Shown: in pieces, positions 12,704 to 20,608 of the stretch
Layout: every line of letters starts with the position of its first letter
Position numbering within the stretch: position 1 is the stretch's first letter
Assembly (NCBI RefSeq): GCF_900113695.1
Contig: NZ_FOQH01000003.1
Location: 496,001 to 560,000 of the forward strand
From: Albimonas pacifica
Lineage (GTDB): Bacteria > Pseudomonadota > Alphaproteobacteria > Rhodobacterales > Rhodobacteraceae
Direction: 5' to 3'
DNA length: 64,000 nucleotides
The notes under the pieces: generated by a model
The model's input: only the letters and a program-made list of their open reading frames with translations
Told to the model about the DNA's origin: nothing
Database searches by the model: none
Translations under genes and position numbers: made by a program

Positions 12704-13879
12704 TCAGCGCTGCTCGGCGCGGCGCTTGACCAGGCCCTTGGCGATGGTGGTCTGCTGGATCTGGCTGGTGCCCTCGTAGATGCGGAGCAGACGCACGTCG
12801 CGGTAGAGCCGCTCGATCGCGTATTCGGCCATGTAGCCGGCGCCGCCGAAGATCTGCACGCAGCGGTCGGCTATGCGGCCGGCGGCTTCGGTGGTGAAAT
12901 ACTTGGCGCAGGCGGCCTCCATCGGCGCGGCGCCCTTCTCGTCGTAGAGCTTGGCGGCCATGTGGGCGAGCGAGCGCATGGCGTAGATCTCGGTCTGGCA
13001 GTCGGCCAGCATCGCCTGCACCAGCTGATGCTCGGCGATCGGCTTCTCCATGGTCTTGCGGTCCATGGCGTAGTCGGTCGCCTCGTTGAGCATCCGCTGC
13101 GAGGTGCCGGTGGCCATCGCCGAGATGTGCACCCGGCCGCGGTCGAGCACCTTCATCGCGGTGACGAAGCCCTTGCCCTCGTTCTCCGGCCCGCCGACGA
13201 TGCTGGCGGCCGGCACGCGCACGTTCTCGAAGATCACGTCGGCGGTCTTGGCGCCGCGCTGGCCCATCTTCTTGTCGGGCTTGGCCACCGTGATGCCGGG
13301 CGTGTCGGCGGGCACGATGAAGGCCGAGATGCCGCGCGCGCCCGAAATCTCGGGGTTGGACCGCGCCATCAGCGTGAACACCGACGCATAGGGCGCGTTG
13401 GTGATGTAGCGCTTGGTGCCGTTGATGATGAAGTCGTCGCCCTCGCGCCGGGCCGAGGTCTTGATGCGGCTGGCGTCGGAGCCGTAGTCCGGCTCGGTCA
13501 GCGCGAAGGCCGAGATCGCCTCGCCGGTGGCGAGCTTGGGCAGCCACTCGCGCTTCTGCGCCTCGGTGCCGTCCATGACGATGCCCTGCGAGCCGATGCC
13601 CACGGTGGTGCCGATCAGGGAGCGGAAGACGAGGGAGGCGTTGCACAGCGCCTCGATCAGGCGGGCCTCCTGCATCGTCGACAGGCCCAGTCCGCCGTAC
13701 TCCTCGCCGATGGAGATGCCGAACAGGCCCATGGCCTTCATCTCCGCCACGATGTCGGCGGGGATCTCGTCGTTCTCCTCGACGGTGGGCTCGGCGGGGA
13801 TCAGGCGTTCGCGCACGAAGCGCTCGACCGTCTCGAGAAGGGCTTCGAAGATGTCGTCGTCGACGCCGGCGTTGGCCAT
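12704..13879 (-). CDS. Acyl-CoA dehydrogenase
   Basis: This FAD enzyme introduces the alpha-beta double bond into acyl-CoA esters and passes electrons to ETF. The start at 13879 follows AGGAG and gives 391 residues, the usual size. The N-terminal helical domain, the middle strand domain with FALTEPDYGSDAS, and the C-terminal helical domain are present. The catalytic base is Glu369 in RIYEGTSQIQ, placed as in short-chain/glutaryl-type members. Two SDR genes lie upstream on the same strand, so this is probably the last gene of a fatty-acid or branched-acid degradation operon. Chain-length preference is not readable. Confidence 0.95.
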   Translation of the reverse strand: MANAGVDDDIFEALLETVERFVRERLIPAEPTVEENDEIPADIVAEMKAMGLFGISIGEEYGGLGLSTMQEARLIEALCNASLVFRSLIGTTVGIGSQGIVMDGTEAQKREWLPKLATGEAISAFALTEPDYGSDASRIKTSARREGDDFIINGTKRYITNAPYASVFTLMARSNPEISGARGISAFIVPADTPGITVAKPDKKMGQRGAKTADVIFENVRVPAASIVGGPENEGKGFVTAMKVLDRGRVHISAMATGTSQRMLNEATDYAMDRKTMEKPIAEHQLVQAMLADCQTEIYAMRSLAHMAAKLYDEKGAAPMEAACAKYFTTEAAGRIADRCVQIFGGAGYMAEYAIERLYRDVRLLRIYEGTSQIQQTTIAKGLVKRRAEQR

Positions 13880-13992
13880 GGTCAGCTCCTGTCGGGGATC
13901 TTGGGGCGCGTTGCGATGCGCCGGCGCGGGGCCGGCGCATGGGATCGCGTCCGGGGTCGGCCCGCCCCGGGTGAGGCGGGTCCGGAAGCGCA

Positions 13993-14015
13993 GGCCCGCC
14001 CCGGCTGGGCGGGCC
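13993..14015 (-). terminator. Intercistronic hairpin between the SDR and acyl-CoA dehydrogenase genes
   Basis: GGCCCGCCC and GGGCGGGCC form a perfect nine-base-pair stem with a five-base loop in the 146-base gap. It may lower readthrough or stabilise the upstream message. Confidence 0.5.
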
Positions 14016-14025
14016 GGGGCCGGGA

Positions 14026-14940
14026 TCAGATGGGATCCCAGGTGAAGATGTCGCCCGAGCGGTCGAGATCGAAGAAGCTGCCCTTCAGGGCGGGCAGGGC
14101 GGTCTCGATCACGCTCTCGGGGGTCCAGCCCTCGGCGGTGTGGACCGAGCGGATCGGGCGCGGCTGGGACATCAGGAAGATCTCGTTGGCGCGCACGGCG
14201 AAGATCTGGCCGTTGGCGTCCGAGCCCTTGTCCGACAGCAGCGCCACGGCCAGCGGCGCGATCTTGGCCGTGGTCATCCGCTTCATCTTCTCGACCCGGG
14301 CGGCCTGCTCGGGCGTGTCCACGGGGATCGAGGCGATCATGCGCGACCAGGCGAAGGGCGCGATGCAGTTCGAGCGCACGTTGAACCGCTGCATGTCGAG
14401 CGCGATCGACTTCGACAGCGCGGCGATCCCCAGCTTCGCGGCCGAGTAGTTGGCCTGCCCGAAGTTGCCGATCAGCCCGGAGGTCGAGGTCATGTGCACG
14501 AAGGCGCCCGACTCCTGCTCCTTGAAGAAGGTCCCGGCGGCCTTGGACATGTAGTAGGCGCCGTAGAGGTGCACCTTGATGACCGCGTCCCACTCGGGCT
14601 CGGACATCTTGTGGAAGATGCGGTCGCGCAGGATGCCGGCGTTGTTGATCACGCCGTCGACGCGCCCGTAGGTGTCCACGGCCTGCTGGATGATCGCGTT
14701 CGCGGTCGCGGGCTCGGCCACCGAGTCGGTGTTGGGAACCGCCTCGCCGCCGGCGGCCTTGATCTCTTCGGCCACCTGCTTGGCGGGGCCCGTGTCGCCG
14801 CCCTCGCCCGAGACGGAGGCGCCGATGTCGTTGACGACCACCTTGGCGCCGGCCTTGGCGCAGGCCAGCGCCATGTCGCGACCGATGCCGCCGCCCGCGC
14901 CGGTGACGACGACGACCTTGCCGTCCAGAAGTCCGCTCAT
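14026..14940 (-). CDS. SDR oxidoreductase, hydroxyacyl-CoA/hydroxysteroid dehydrogenase type
   Basis: The 304-residue NAD(P)-dependent short-chain dehydrogenase has TGAGGGIG (13-20), NNAG (99-102) and the catalytic pair Tyr165 and Lys169 (YSAAK) with Ser152/154 before them. The extended C-terminus (about 50 residues past the SDR core, ending SGDIFTWDPI) and the VVNDIG segment resemble the dehydrogenase part of multifunctional beta-oxidation proteins (17-beta-HSD4-like). It is 25 bases downstream of the second SDR and upstream of the acyl-CoA dehydrogenase, which fits oxidation of 3-hydroxyacyl-CoA. The substrate is inferred. Confidence 0.88.
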   Translation of the reverse strand: MSGLLDGKVVVVTGAGGGIGRDMALACAKAGAKVVVNDIGASVSGEGGDTGPAKQVAEEIKAAGGEAVPNTDSVAEPATANAIIQQAVDTYGRVDGVINNAGILRDRIFHKMSEPEWDAVIKVHLYGAYYMSKAAGTFFKEQESGAFVHMTSTSGLIGNFGQANYSAAKLGIAALSKSIALDMQRFNVRSNCIAPFAWSRMIASIPVDTPEQAARVEKMKRMTTAKIAPLAVALLSDKGSDANGQIFAVRANEIFLMSQPRPIRSVHTAEGWTPESVIETALPALKGSFFDLDRSGDIFTWDPI

Positions 14941-14965
14941 GGAGTTCTCCTTAGGTCCTGATGGA

Positions 14966-15784
14966 TCAGGCGTTCCGACGCGAGACGTCGGAGCCGTAGT
15001 CGGATCCGCCGGCGACGGTGGTGCCGCCGTCGACGGGAATGATCGCGCTGGTGACGTATTTCGTGAGGTCGGTCGAGAGCACCATCGCCATGTTGGCGCA
15101 GTCCTCGAGCCCGCCCATCACCCGCAGGGGCGTCTTCTCGATCAGCTGCTTGCGCGCCGCGTCGGTGTTGAACAGCCGGTCGACGCCCTCGGTCCCCGCG
15201 ATGGGGCCGGGCACGATGCCGTTGACGCGGATGCCCACGGGCCCCCACTCGAGCGCCAGCACGCGGATCAGCTGGTCGATGCCCGCCTTCGCCGCGCAGG
15301 CGTGCGCCTGGTACATCGTGGCGCGCGTGGACTGGGGCGCCGAGATCACGATCATCGAGCCGCCGGGCTTGGCGGTATACCGATAGCCCAGCCGCAGCAC
15401 GTTGAAGGTGCCGTTGAGGTCGATGCCGATGACGGTGGCGAAGGCGTTGGGCGACATCTCGGCGGCCGGCGCCAGGAAGTTGCCCGCGGCGCCCGAGACC
15501 AGCACGTCGGTCTCGCCATGCGCCTCGTGGAAGGCCTTGAGGGCCGCCTCGACCGTCTCGGGCTTGCGCACGTCGCCGGCCATGCCGAAGGCGGGGGCGT
15601 CGCCGAGCGCCTTCAGCCGCTCGACCGCCGCGTCCACCTTCTCCTGGCTGCGCGAGAACACGCCGACCGTGGCGCCGTTGACGGCGAAAGCCTCGGCGAT
15701 GCCCTGGTTGATGCCGCTGGTGCCGCCGGCCACGAATACCTTCCGGCCGGTAAAATCAAAGCGCGGGTCGCGGGTTATGGTCAT
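14966..15784 (-). CDS. SDR oxidoreductase, 2,4-dienoyl-CoA reductase-like
   Basis: The 272-residue protein has the cofactor motif GGTSGINQG. The usual catalytic Tyr is missing: the active-site stretch reads QAHACAAKAG, as in peroxisomal-type 2,4-dienoyl-CoA reductases, which also lack this Tyr. The later run GPIAGTEGVDRL is also typical of that group. It would reduce dienoyl-CoA intermediates of unsaturated fatty acid breakdown. The ATG at 15784 follows GAGGGGAGG; an ATG at 15817 is possible but less well placed. It is the first gene of the three-gene operon ending with the acyl-CoA dehydrogenase. Confidence 0.87.
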   Translation of the reverse strand: MTITRDPRFDFTGRKVFVAGGTSGINQGIAEAFAVNGATVGVFSRSQEKVDAAVERLKALGDAPAFGMAGDVRKPETVEAALKAFHEAHGETDVLVSGAAGNFLAPAAEMSPNAFATVIGIDLNGTFNVLRLGYRYTAKPGGSMIVISAPQSTRATMYQAHACAAKAGIDQLIRVLALEWGPVGIRVNGIVPGPIAGTEGVDRLFNTDAARKQLIEKTPLRVMGGLEDCANMAMVLSTDLTKYVTSAIIPVDGGTTVAGGSDYGSDVSRRNA

Positions 15785-15996
15785 ACGGGTCCTCCCCTCG
15801 GGGGCGGGCGGCTGCATGGCCGCTCCGTCTGTCGGTTGGGCGCACTATCGCCGGGCGGGCGACGGGGTGCAATGGCGATGCGTTCCGCTAGGCGACGCGC
15901 TGAGACCGCAAATTGTCGCGCGGGACGGGCCGCGATCCTGCGGCCGCGCCCGGCCGCCCGGATCGTCGGGACGGACGAGGCCCGCAGAACGCGAAA

Positions 15997-16022
15997 GCGC
16001 CCGGCGGTGTCCCGCCGGGCGC
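15997..16022 (-). terminator. Terminator of the aldehyde dehydrogenase gene
   Basis: A perfect 11-base-pair stem GCGCCCGGCGG/CCGCCGGGCGC with a four-base loop; the minus-strand tail begins TTTCGC. Confidence 0.75.
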
Positions 16023-16043
16023 CTGTCTCGCCTGGGCCCGCGA

Positions 16044-17477
16044 TCAGGCCAGGGTGGTGACGAACTTCTGCACCAGATAGGGCTCGACCGCCTCGGAGCC
16101 GCCCTCGGAGCCGTAGCCGGAGTCCTTGATGCCGCCGAAGGGCACCTCGGGCAGGGCCAGGCCGATGTGGTTGATCGAGGTCATGCCCGCCTCGACCTGC
16201 ATCCCCAGCTTCTGCGCGGTCTGCGACGAGCCGGTGTAGGCGTAGGACGCCAGGCCGTAGGGCAGGCGGTTCGCCTCCTCCACCACCTCGTCGAAGTCCT
16301 TGAAGCGGTTGATCACGGCGACGGGGCCGAAGGGCTCCTCGTTCATGATCTTCGAATCGAGCGGCGCGCCGGCGATCACGGTGGGCTTGTAGAAGTTGCC
16401 CACGTTGCCGATCCGCTCGCCGCCGGTGGTGATCTCGGCGCCGCGCTCGCGGGCGTCGTTCACCATCGCCTCGATGGTCGGGATGCGCCGCTCGTTGGCG
16501 AGCGGGCCCATCTGGGTCTCCTTCTCCAGCCCGTTGCCCACCACCATCGCGCCGTAGGCCGAGGTGAAGTCGGCGACGAACTTGTCGTAGACCTTCTCCT
16601 GCACCAGGAAGCGGGTCGGCGAGATGCAGACCTGCCCCGCGTTGCGGGTCTTGAAGGCGACGAGCTGCTTGGTGGCGGTCGCGATGTCGGCGTCGTCGAA
16701 GACGATCGCCGGCGCGTGGCCGCCCAGCTCCATCGTGGCGCGCTTCATGTGCTGGCCGGCGAGGCCCGCCAGCATCTTGCCCACGGGGGTGGAGCCGGTG
16801 AAGGTCACCTTCCGGATCACGGGGTGCGGGATCAGGTACTCGGAGATCTCCGAGGGCACGCCGTAGACGAGGTTGATCACGCCTGCGGGGATGCCCGCAT
16901 CCTGGAAGGCCTTGATCAGGGCTGCGGGGGAGGCCGGGGTCTCCTCCGGCGCCTTGACGATGATCGAGCAGCCGGTGGCCAGAGCGGCCGAGAGCTTGCG
17001 CACCACCTGGTTGATCGGGAAGTTCCAGGGCGTGAAGGCGGCGACGGGGCCGACGGGCAGCTTCATCGCCATCTGGGTGACGCCGGGGGCGCGGGCGGGA
17101 ATGATCAGCCCGTAGGTGCGGCGGGCTTCCTCGGCGAACCAGTCGATGACGTCGGCGCCGGCCATGACCTCGCCCTTGGCCTCAGCCAGCGGTTTGCCCT
17201 GCTCGCGCGTCATCATCCAGGCGATGTCGTCGGCGCGGGCGCGCAGGTTGTCGGCGGCCTTGCGCATCATCTTCGCGCGGTCGTAGGCCGAGATGCCCGA
17301 CCAGGTGGCGAAGCCGAGCTTGGCGGCCTTCAGCGCCGCGTCGAGGTCGGCGCGGGTCGCATGGGCGACGCGGCCGATCACCTCGTCGGTGGCGGGATCG
17401 AGCACGTCGATCCACTTGCCCTCGACGCCGCCGCGCCATTCGCCGTCGATCAGAAGCTGGGTCTCAGGGTAATTCAT
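16044..17477 (-). CDS. NAD(P)-dependent aldehyde dehydrogenase, succinate-semialdehyde type
   Basis: The 477-residue cytoplasmic enzyme shows Glu250 (MELGGHAP) and the nucleophile Cys284 ([11 protein letters not shown]), plus TPWNFPI (149-155) and the cofactor loop FTGSTPVG (226-233). Length and the [11 protein letters not shown] variant place it with succinate-semialdehyde dehydrogenases (GabD-like), which feed GABA carbon into the TCA cycle, but glycolaldehyde or other aldehydes are possible. It is a single-gene unit upstream of the SDR operon on the same strand, with its own terminator. Confidence 0.9.
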   Translation of the reverse strand: MNYPETQLLIDGEWRGGVEGKWIDVLDPATDEVIGRVAHATRADLDAALKAAKLGFATWSGISAYDRAKMMRKAADNLRARADDIAWMMTREQGKPLAEAKGEVMAGADVIDWFAEEARRTYGLIIPARAPGVTQMAMKLPVGPVAAFTPWNFPINQVVRKLSAALATGCSIIVKAPEETPASPAALIKAFQDAGIPAGVINLVYGVPSEISEYLIPHPVIRKVTFTGSTPVGKMLAGLAGQHMKRATMELGGHAPAIVFDDADIATATKQLVAFKTRNAGQVCISPTRFLVQEKVYDKFVADFTSAYGAMVVGNGLEKETQMGPLANERRIPTIEAMVNDARERGAEITTGGERIGNVGNFYKPTVIAGAPLDSKIMNEEPFGPVAVINRFKDFDEVVEEANRLPYGLASYAYTGSSQTAQKLGMQVEAGMTSINHIGLALPEVPFGGIKDSGYGSEGGSEAVEPYLVQKFVTTLA

Positions 17478-17618
17478 CGGGGATCCTCCCGGTTTCGGAG
17501 ATCAGGTCCGGCTGGCCGCGTCTCGTGGCGCGCTCGCTGGTCCTGGAAGTAGGCGCCCGTTTCGCGTGAACAACGCCCGCAGCGGGCGTCGTCGGGGCGG
17601 GGAATGTCCGGCATGCGC

Positions 17619-17694
17619 TGGTAGGCCCGGCAGGATTCGAACCTGCAACCAAACCGTTATGAGCGGTCTGCTCTGACCGTTGAGCTACGGGCCC
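17619..17694 (-). tRNA. tRNA with anticodon CAT, probably tRNA-Ile2
   Basis: The 76-base gene folds as a full cloverleaf (acceptor GGGCCCG, closing with a G-T pair; D arm GCTC/GAGC; anticodon arm GACCG-CTCATAA-CGGTT; T arm GCAGG/CCTGC) with encoded CCA. CAT occurs in initiator Met, elongator Met and lysidine-modified Ile2 tRNAs. It lacks the mismatched acceptor end and GGG/CCC anticodon stem of the initiator, and its CTCATAA loop followed by TTGGT resembles Ile2. Confidence 0.8.
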
Positions 17695-17752
17695 CCGCGG
17701 CGCGGCGTCCCTTCGATAGCCGCCGCTCCGCACGGGCGCAATGGATGGCATA

Positions 17753-17779
17753 CGGGCCGCCGGAGGATCCGGCGGCCCG
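17753..17779 (-). terminator. Terminator after coxM
   Basis: CGGGCCGCCGGA and TCCGGCGGCCCG form a perfect 12-base-pair stem with a three-base loop, 14 bases after the coxM stop. The transcript therefore probably ends here, with no large-subunit gene after it. Confidence 0.7.
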
Positions 17780-17793
17780 CTTCGGAACTCGTC

Positions 17794-18588
17794 TCAGGCG
17801 CAGGCCGCCACGGCCCGCTTGGTCATCACCTTGATCAGGTGCGCCCGGTACTCGGGCGTCGCGTGGATGTCGCCCATCAGGCCGTCGGCCGAGACCGTCA
17901 GCCCCTCGACCGCCTCGGGGGAGAAGTTCGAGGCGAGCGCCGCCTCGGCCTCCTCCCAGTGGAAGACGCCGTTCTCGCCGGCGCCGGTCACCGCCACGCC
18001 CACCTTGTCGGCGAACTTCGCGACGAACACGCCCACCAGCGGGAAGCGCGAGGCCGGCTGCTCGAACTTCTGGTAGTTCGAGGCCTGGGGGATCGGATAG
18101 CGGATCTCGGTGACGATCTCGCCCTCTTCGAGCGCCGTCGTGAACAGGCCCTGGAAGTAGTCGTCGGCCGCGATCTCGCGCGTGCCGTCCTTGCCGGCGA
18201 CGACGATGGTCGCCCCGCAGGCCAGCGCCGCCGAGGGGTAGCAGGCCGCCGGGTCGTTGTTGGCGATCGAGCCGCCCATGGTGCCGCGGTGGCGCACGGC
18301 CGGGTCGCCGATCTTGCCCGCGAGGCCGGCGAGGCCCGGGAAGTCGGTCTGGGCCGCCACGGCGCCGTGGGTGGTGGCGCCCTTCACGCTCAGCACGCCG
18401 CCGGAGGCGGAGATGCCCACCAGCTCGGCGATGCCCGCAAGGCTGACCAGCGAGCCGGGCATGGCCAGGCGCTGCTTCAGCGTCGGGATCAGGGTCTGGC
18501 CGCCGCCCAGCGGCTGCGCCTCGTCGGCCTGCAGGGCCTCGATGGCTTCGGCCAGCGACTTGGGTTTGACGAGATCGAAGGCGTACAT
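17794..18588 (-). CDS. coxM: CoxM-type FAD-binding subunit of a molybdenum hydroxylase
   Basis: The 264-residue protein is the medium subunit of the xanthine oxidase/CO dehydrogenase family, carrying FAD and passing electrons from the iron-sulfur subunit. FAD-binding motifs are GGGQTLIPTLKQRLA (about 28-42) and the segment RHRGTMGGSIANNDPAA (about 99-115). It follows coxS by 13 bases and ends at a terminator. The molybdopterin large subunit (coxL) that should complete the enzyme is not adjacent on either side. Confidence 0.93.
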   Translation of the reverse strand: MYAFDLVKPKSLAEAIEALQADEAQPLGGGQTLIPTLKQRLAMPGSLVSLAGIAELVGISASGGVLSVKGATTHGAVAAQTDFPGLAGLAGKIGDPAVRHRGTMGGSIANNDPAACYPSAALACGATIVVAGKDGTREIAADDYFQGLFTTALEEGEIVTEIRYPIPQASNYQKFEQPASRFPLVGVFVAKFADKVGVAVTGAGENGVFHWEEAEAALASNFSPEAVEGLTVSADGLMGDIHATPEYRAHLIKVMTKRAVAACA

Positions 18589-18601
18589 GCGCGCGTCCCC
18601 C

Positions 18602-19090
18602 TTACTCGGCCGCGACCTGCTCGCCGCGCATCGTGGCGGCGGCGGCGAGGATCGACTTGACGATGTTGTGGTAGCCCGTGCAGCGGCACAGGTTGCCTTC
18701 CAGATACTCCCGCACCTCCTTCTCGGAGGGGTTGGGGTTGTTCTTGAGAAGGTCGGCCGCGGTCATCACCATGCCCGGGGTGCAGAAGCCGCACTGCAGG
18801 CCGTGGTTGTCCTGGAAGGCCTGCTGGATCACGCCCAGCGAGCCGTCGGGATTGGCCATCCCCTCGATCGTGGTCACCTGCGCGCCCTCGGCCTCGGCCG
18901 CGAACATGGTGCAGGCCTTCACGCTCTGCCCGTCCACGTGCACGATGCAGGCCCCGCACTGGGAGGTGTCGCAGCCCACGTGGGTCCCGGTCAGCCCGAG
19001 CTCTTCGCGCAGGAAGCTGACCAGGAGGGTGCGTCCCTCCGCCTCGCCGGAAACGGATTTGCCGTTCACCGTCATCGAAATCGTCGGCAT
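18602..19090 (-). CDS. coxS: CoxS-type [2Fe-2S] subunit of a molybdenum hydroxylase
   Basis: The 162-residue protein holds two [2Fe-2S] clusters: a plant-ferredoxin-like one with Cys40, Cys45, Cys48 and Cys60 ([11 protein letters not shown]) and a C-terminal one with Cys100, Cys103, Cys135 and Cys137 ([18 protein letters not shown]). All eight ligands are present, so it should be functional. It passes electrons from a molybdopterin subunit to CoxM. It lies between coxG and coxM with short gaps, forming one transcript. Confidence 0.95.
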   Translation of the reverse strand: MPTISMTVNGKSVSGEAEGRTLLVSFLREELGLTGTHVGCDTSQCGACIVHVDGQSVKACTMFAAEAEGAQVTTIEGMANPDGSLGVIQQAFQDNHGLQCGFCTPGMVMTAADLLKNNPNPSEKEVREYLEGNLCRCTGYHNIVKSILAAAATMRGEQVAAE

Positions 19091-19163
19091 CGCCGCGTTC
19101 TCCCCGTCTTGCTGGCGTTTCGCTCGCTCGTGTTCGCCGCCGGATCGCCCGGCCGACCGGCGT

Positions 19164-19691
19164 TCAGCCGATCAGCTTCTTGAGCCAGCCGCGTTTCTCC
19201 TCGGCCGGCGCCTCGAGCATGTCCTCAGGCCCGGCCTCGTCCTTGTCGCCGCCTTCGACCACCTTCTGGAAGTTGCCGAAGAACTTGTCGGCCATCTGCT
19301 TGGCGAAGCCGTCGATGATGCGGGAGCCGAGCTGCGCGAGCTTGCCCCCCACCTTCGCCTCGACGTCGTAGTCGAGCTGCGTCTCGGTTTCGCTCAGTGC
19401 GGTCAGCTTCACCGCCGCGGCGCCCTTGGCGAAGCCGGCGGCGCCGCCCTTGCCCTCGCCCACGATCCGGTAGCTCTCGCCCTCGACGACGTCCTCCAGC
19501 GTGACCTCGCCTTTGAAGGTGGCCTTCACCGGCCCGACCTTCTGGACGACGGTCGCCGTGAAGCCTTCCTCGGGGGAGCCGGTCAGCTCCTGGCAGCCGG
19601 GAATGCAGGCGCCCAGAACGTCCGGGTCGTTCAGCGCCAGCCAGACGGCGGCGCGGGGCGCGGCGATGACGCGAGACCCCTTGAGTTCCAC
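19164..19691 (-). CDS. coxG: CoxG-like SRPBCC protein
   Basis: The 175-residue protein matches CoxG/carbon monoxide dehydrogenase subunit G: it starts with the SRPBCC core ([20 protein letters not shown], then CIPGCQEL) over about 145 residues. A charged tail ending RGWLKKLIG could bind the membrane, as CoxG is thought to anchor the enzyme to the cytoplasmic membrane. It is first in the coxG-coxS-coxM set, 73 bases before coxS. The start at 19691 follows AAGGAGAG. Confidence 0.88.
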   Translation of the reverse strand: MELKGSRVIAAPRAAVWLALNDPDVLGACIPGCQELTGSPEEGFTATVVQKVGPVKATFKGEVTLEDVVEGESYRIVGEGKGGAAGFAKGAAAVKLTALSETETQLDYDVEAKVGGKLAQLGSRIIDGFAKQMADKFFGNFQKVVEGGDKDEAGPEDMLEAPAEEKRGWLKKLIG

Positions 19692-19814
19692 ATCGCTCTC
19701 CTTGTTCGGTTCGGACGGTCGCCGTGGAGACGATCCCGCCCGGGCGACACAGATAAGACCCTCGACCGGCTTCGGCGCAACCCCCTAGGGGGCAGGAGGC
19801 TCCGCAAAACGAAG

Positions 19815-19841
19815 CGCCCGCCCCGACGCGCGGGGCGGGCG
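19815..19841 (-). terminator. Terminator of the IPLPA-tailed protein gene
   Basis: CGCCCGCCCCG and CGGGGCGGGCG form a perfect 11-base-pair stem with a five-base loop; the minus-strand tail is CTTCGTTTT. Confidence 0.85.
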
Positions 19842-19874
19842 TATCGCAGGGCGGTCCCGGGATGCGGCGCGGGC

Positions 19875-20483
19875 TCAGCCGCGCCGGCGCCCGCGGGCGG
19901 TCAGCGCCAGCCCGGCCAGCCCGGCGCCCAGCAGGGGCAGGGCCGCGGGCAGGGGAATCGGGGTCGCGCCGGTGATCGCCACCTCGACGAAGTCGGCCGC
20001 CTTGGCCGTGTCGTAGGAGGCCACCACGTAGTAGGTCGTCATCGCCGGGATGATCAGCGTCACCGCGGGGGAGGTCTGCTGCGGGGCCATGACGTTGCCG
20101 GCCGAGCCGGAGGTCGGCAGCAGCACCCAGCGCAGCGTGCTGGCCGCGTAGGTGTCGGCGTTGCCGGCGTACATGAAGAAGTTCAGGAACTCGGGGTTCC
20201 CGCCGCCGGCGTTCTGGGCGTAGCCCGTGACGCTGATCGCGTAGGGCGAGGCGGTGTCGTTCACCAGGTCCCAGGTGATCACCGCGCCGTCGTTGCAGGT
20301 CGCCGCGCAGACGTCGACCCAGCGGTCCTCGAAATAGACGACGCCCCCCTCCTCGTAGCCCGGGCCGCTGTTCACGCCGTCCGGGATCAGGATCGTGTAG
20401 TCGCTGATGGACACCGCGCCGGCCGCGAGCGGGAACAGCCCCAGCAGCGCGACGATTCCCATCAAGATAGATCGCATGTTCAT
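19875..20483 (-). CDS. Exported protein with IPLPA-type C-terminal sorting signal
   Basis: The 202-residue protein has an N-terminal signal peptide (MNMRSILMGIVALLGLFPLA, then AGAVS) and a C-terminal tripartite tail: IPLPAALPLLGAGLAGLAL followed by basic TARGRRRG. This is the VPLPA-CTERM design, recognised in Rhodobacterales and cleaved by an exosortase such as XrtD. The mature domain of about 150 residues is rich in beta-strand-like, Thr/Ser/Tyr-containing stretches and has one Cys pair near residues 59-63; I do not recognise it. The start at 20483 follows GTGGGGG. It lies just downstream of the thioester-domain protein on the same strand, possibly as a surface-protein pair. Confidence 0.85.
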   Translation of the reverse strand: MNMRSILMGIVALLGLFPLAAGAVSISDYTILIPDGVNSGPGYEEGGVVYFEDRWVDVCAATCNDGAVITWDLVNDTASPYAISVTGYAQNAGGGNPEFLNFFMYAGNADTYAASTLRWVLLPTSGSAGNVMAPQQTSPAVTLIIPAMTTYYVVASYDTAKAADFVEVAITGATPIPLPAALPLLGAGLAGLALTARGRRRG

Positions 20484-20566
20484 GGACCCCCACGTCTCAT
20501 GTGCCGCGTCGTTTCGGTCTCGTCTGCGGGCGCCTGGCCGGCCTTCGGCCGGGCGCCCCGTCCCTG

Positions 20567-20606
20567 GACGCGGGGCCGCGGGGGCGCGCCCCCGCGGCCC
20601 CGCGTC
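20567..20606 (-). terminator. Forty-base perfect palindrome after the thioester protein gene
   Basis: GACGCGGGGCCGCGGGGGC (20567-20585) pairs with its exact complement (20588-20606) across a two-base centre. It begins two bases past the stop codon. There is no T tail. A second hairpin follows at about 20529-20560. Both probably mark the end of the transcript. Confidence 0.6.
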
Positions 20607-20608
20607 GA

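Noticed and set aside
9344-14449. Very long plus-strand frame through pyrG and opposite the TPR and acyl-CoA dehydrogenase genes
   Set aside because: It overlaps genes with clear family motifs, and its translation is low-complexity Arg/Gly/Ala; high GC content keeps stop codons away.
17619-17694. The CAT-anticodon tRNA as initiator or elongator methionine tRNA
   Set aside because: It lacks initiator features, and the anticodon loop and variable region resemble Ile2 more than elongator Met; some doubt remains.
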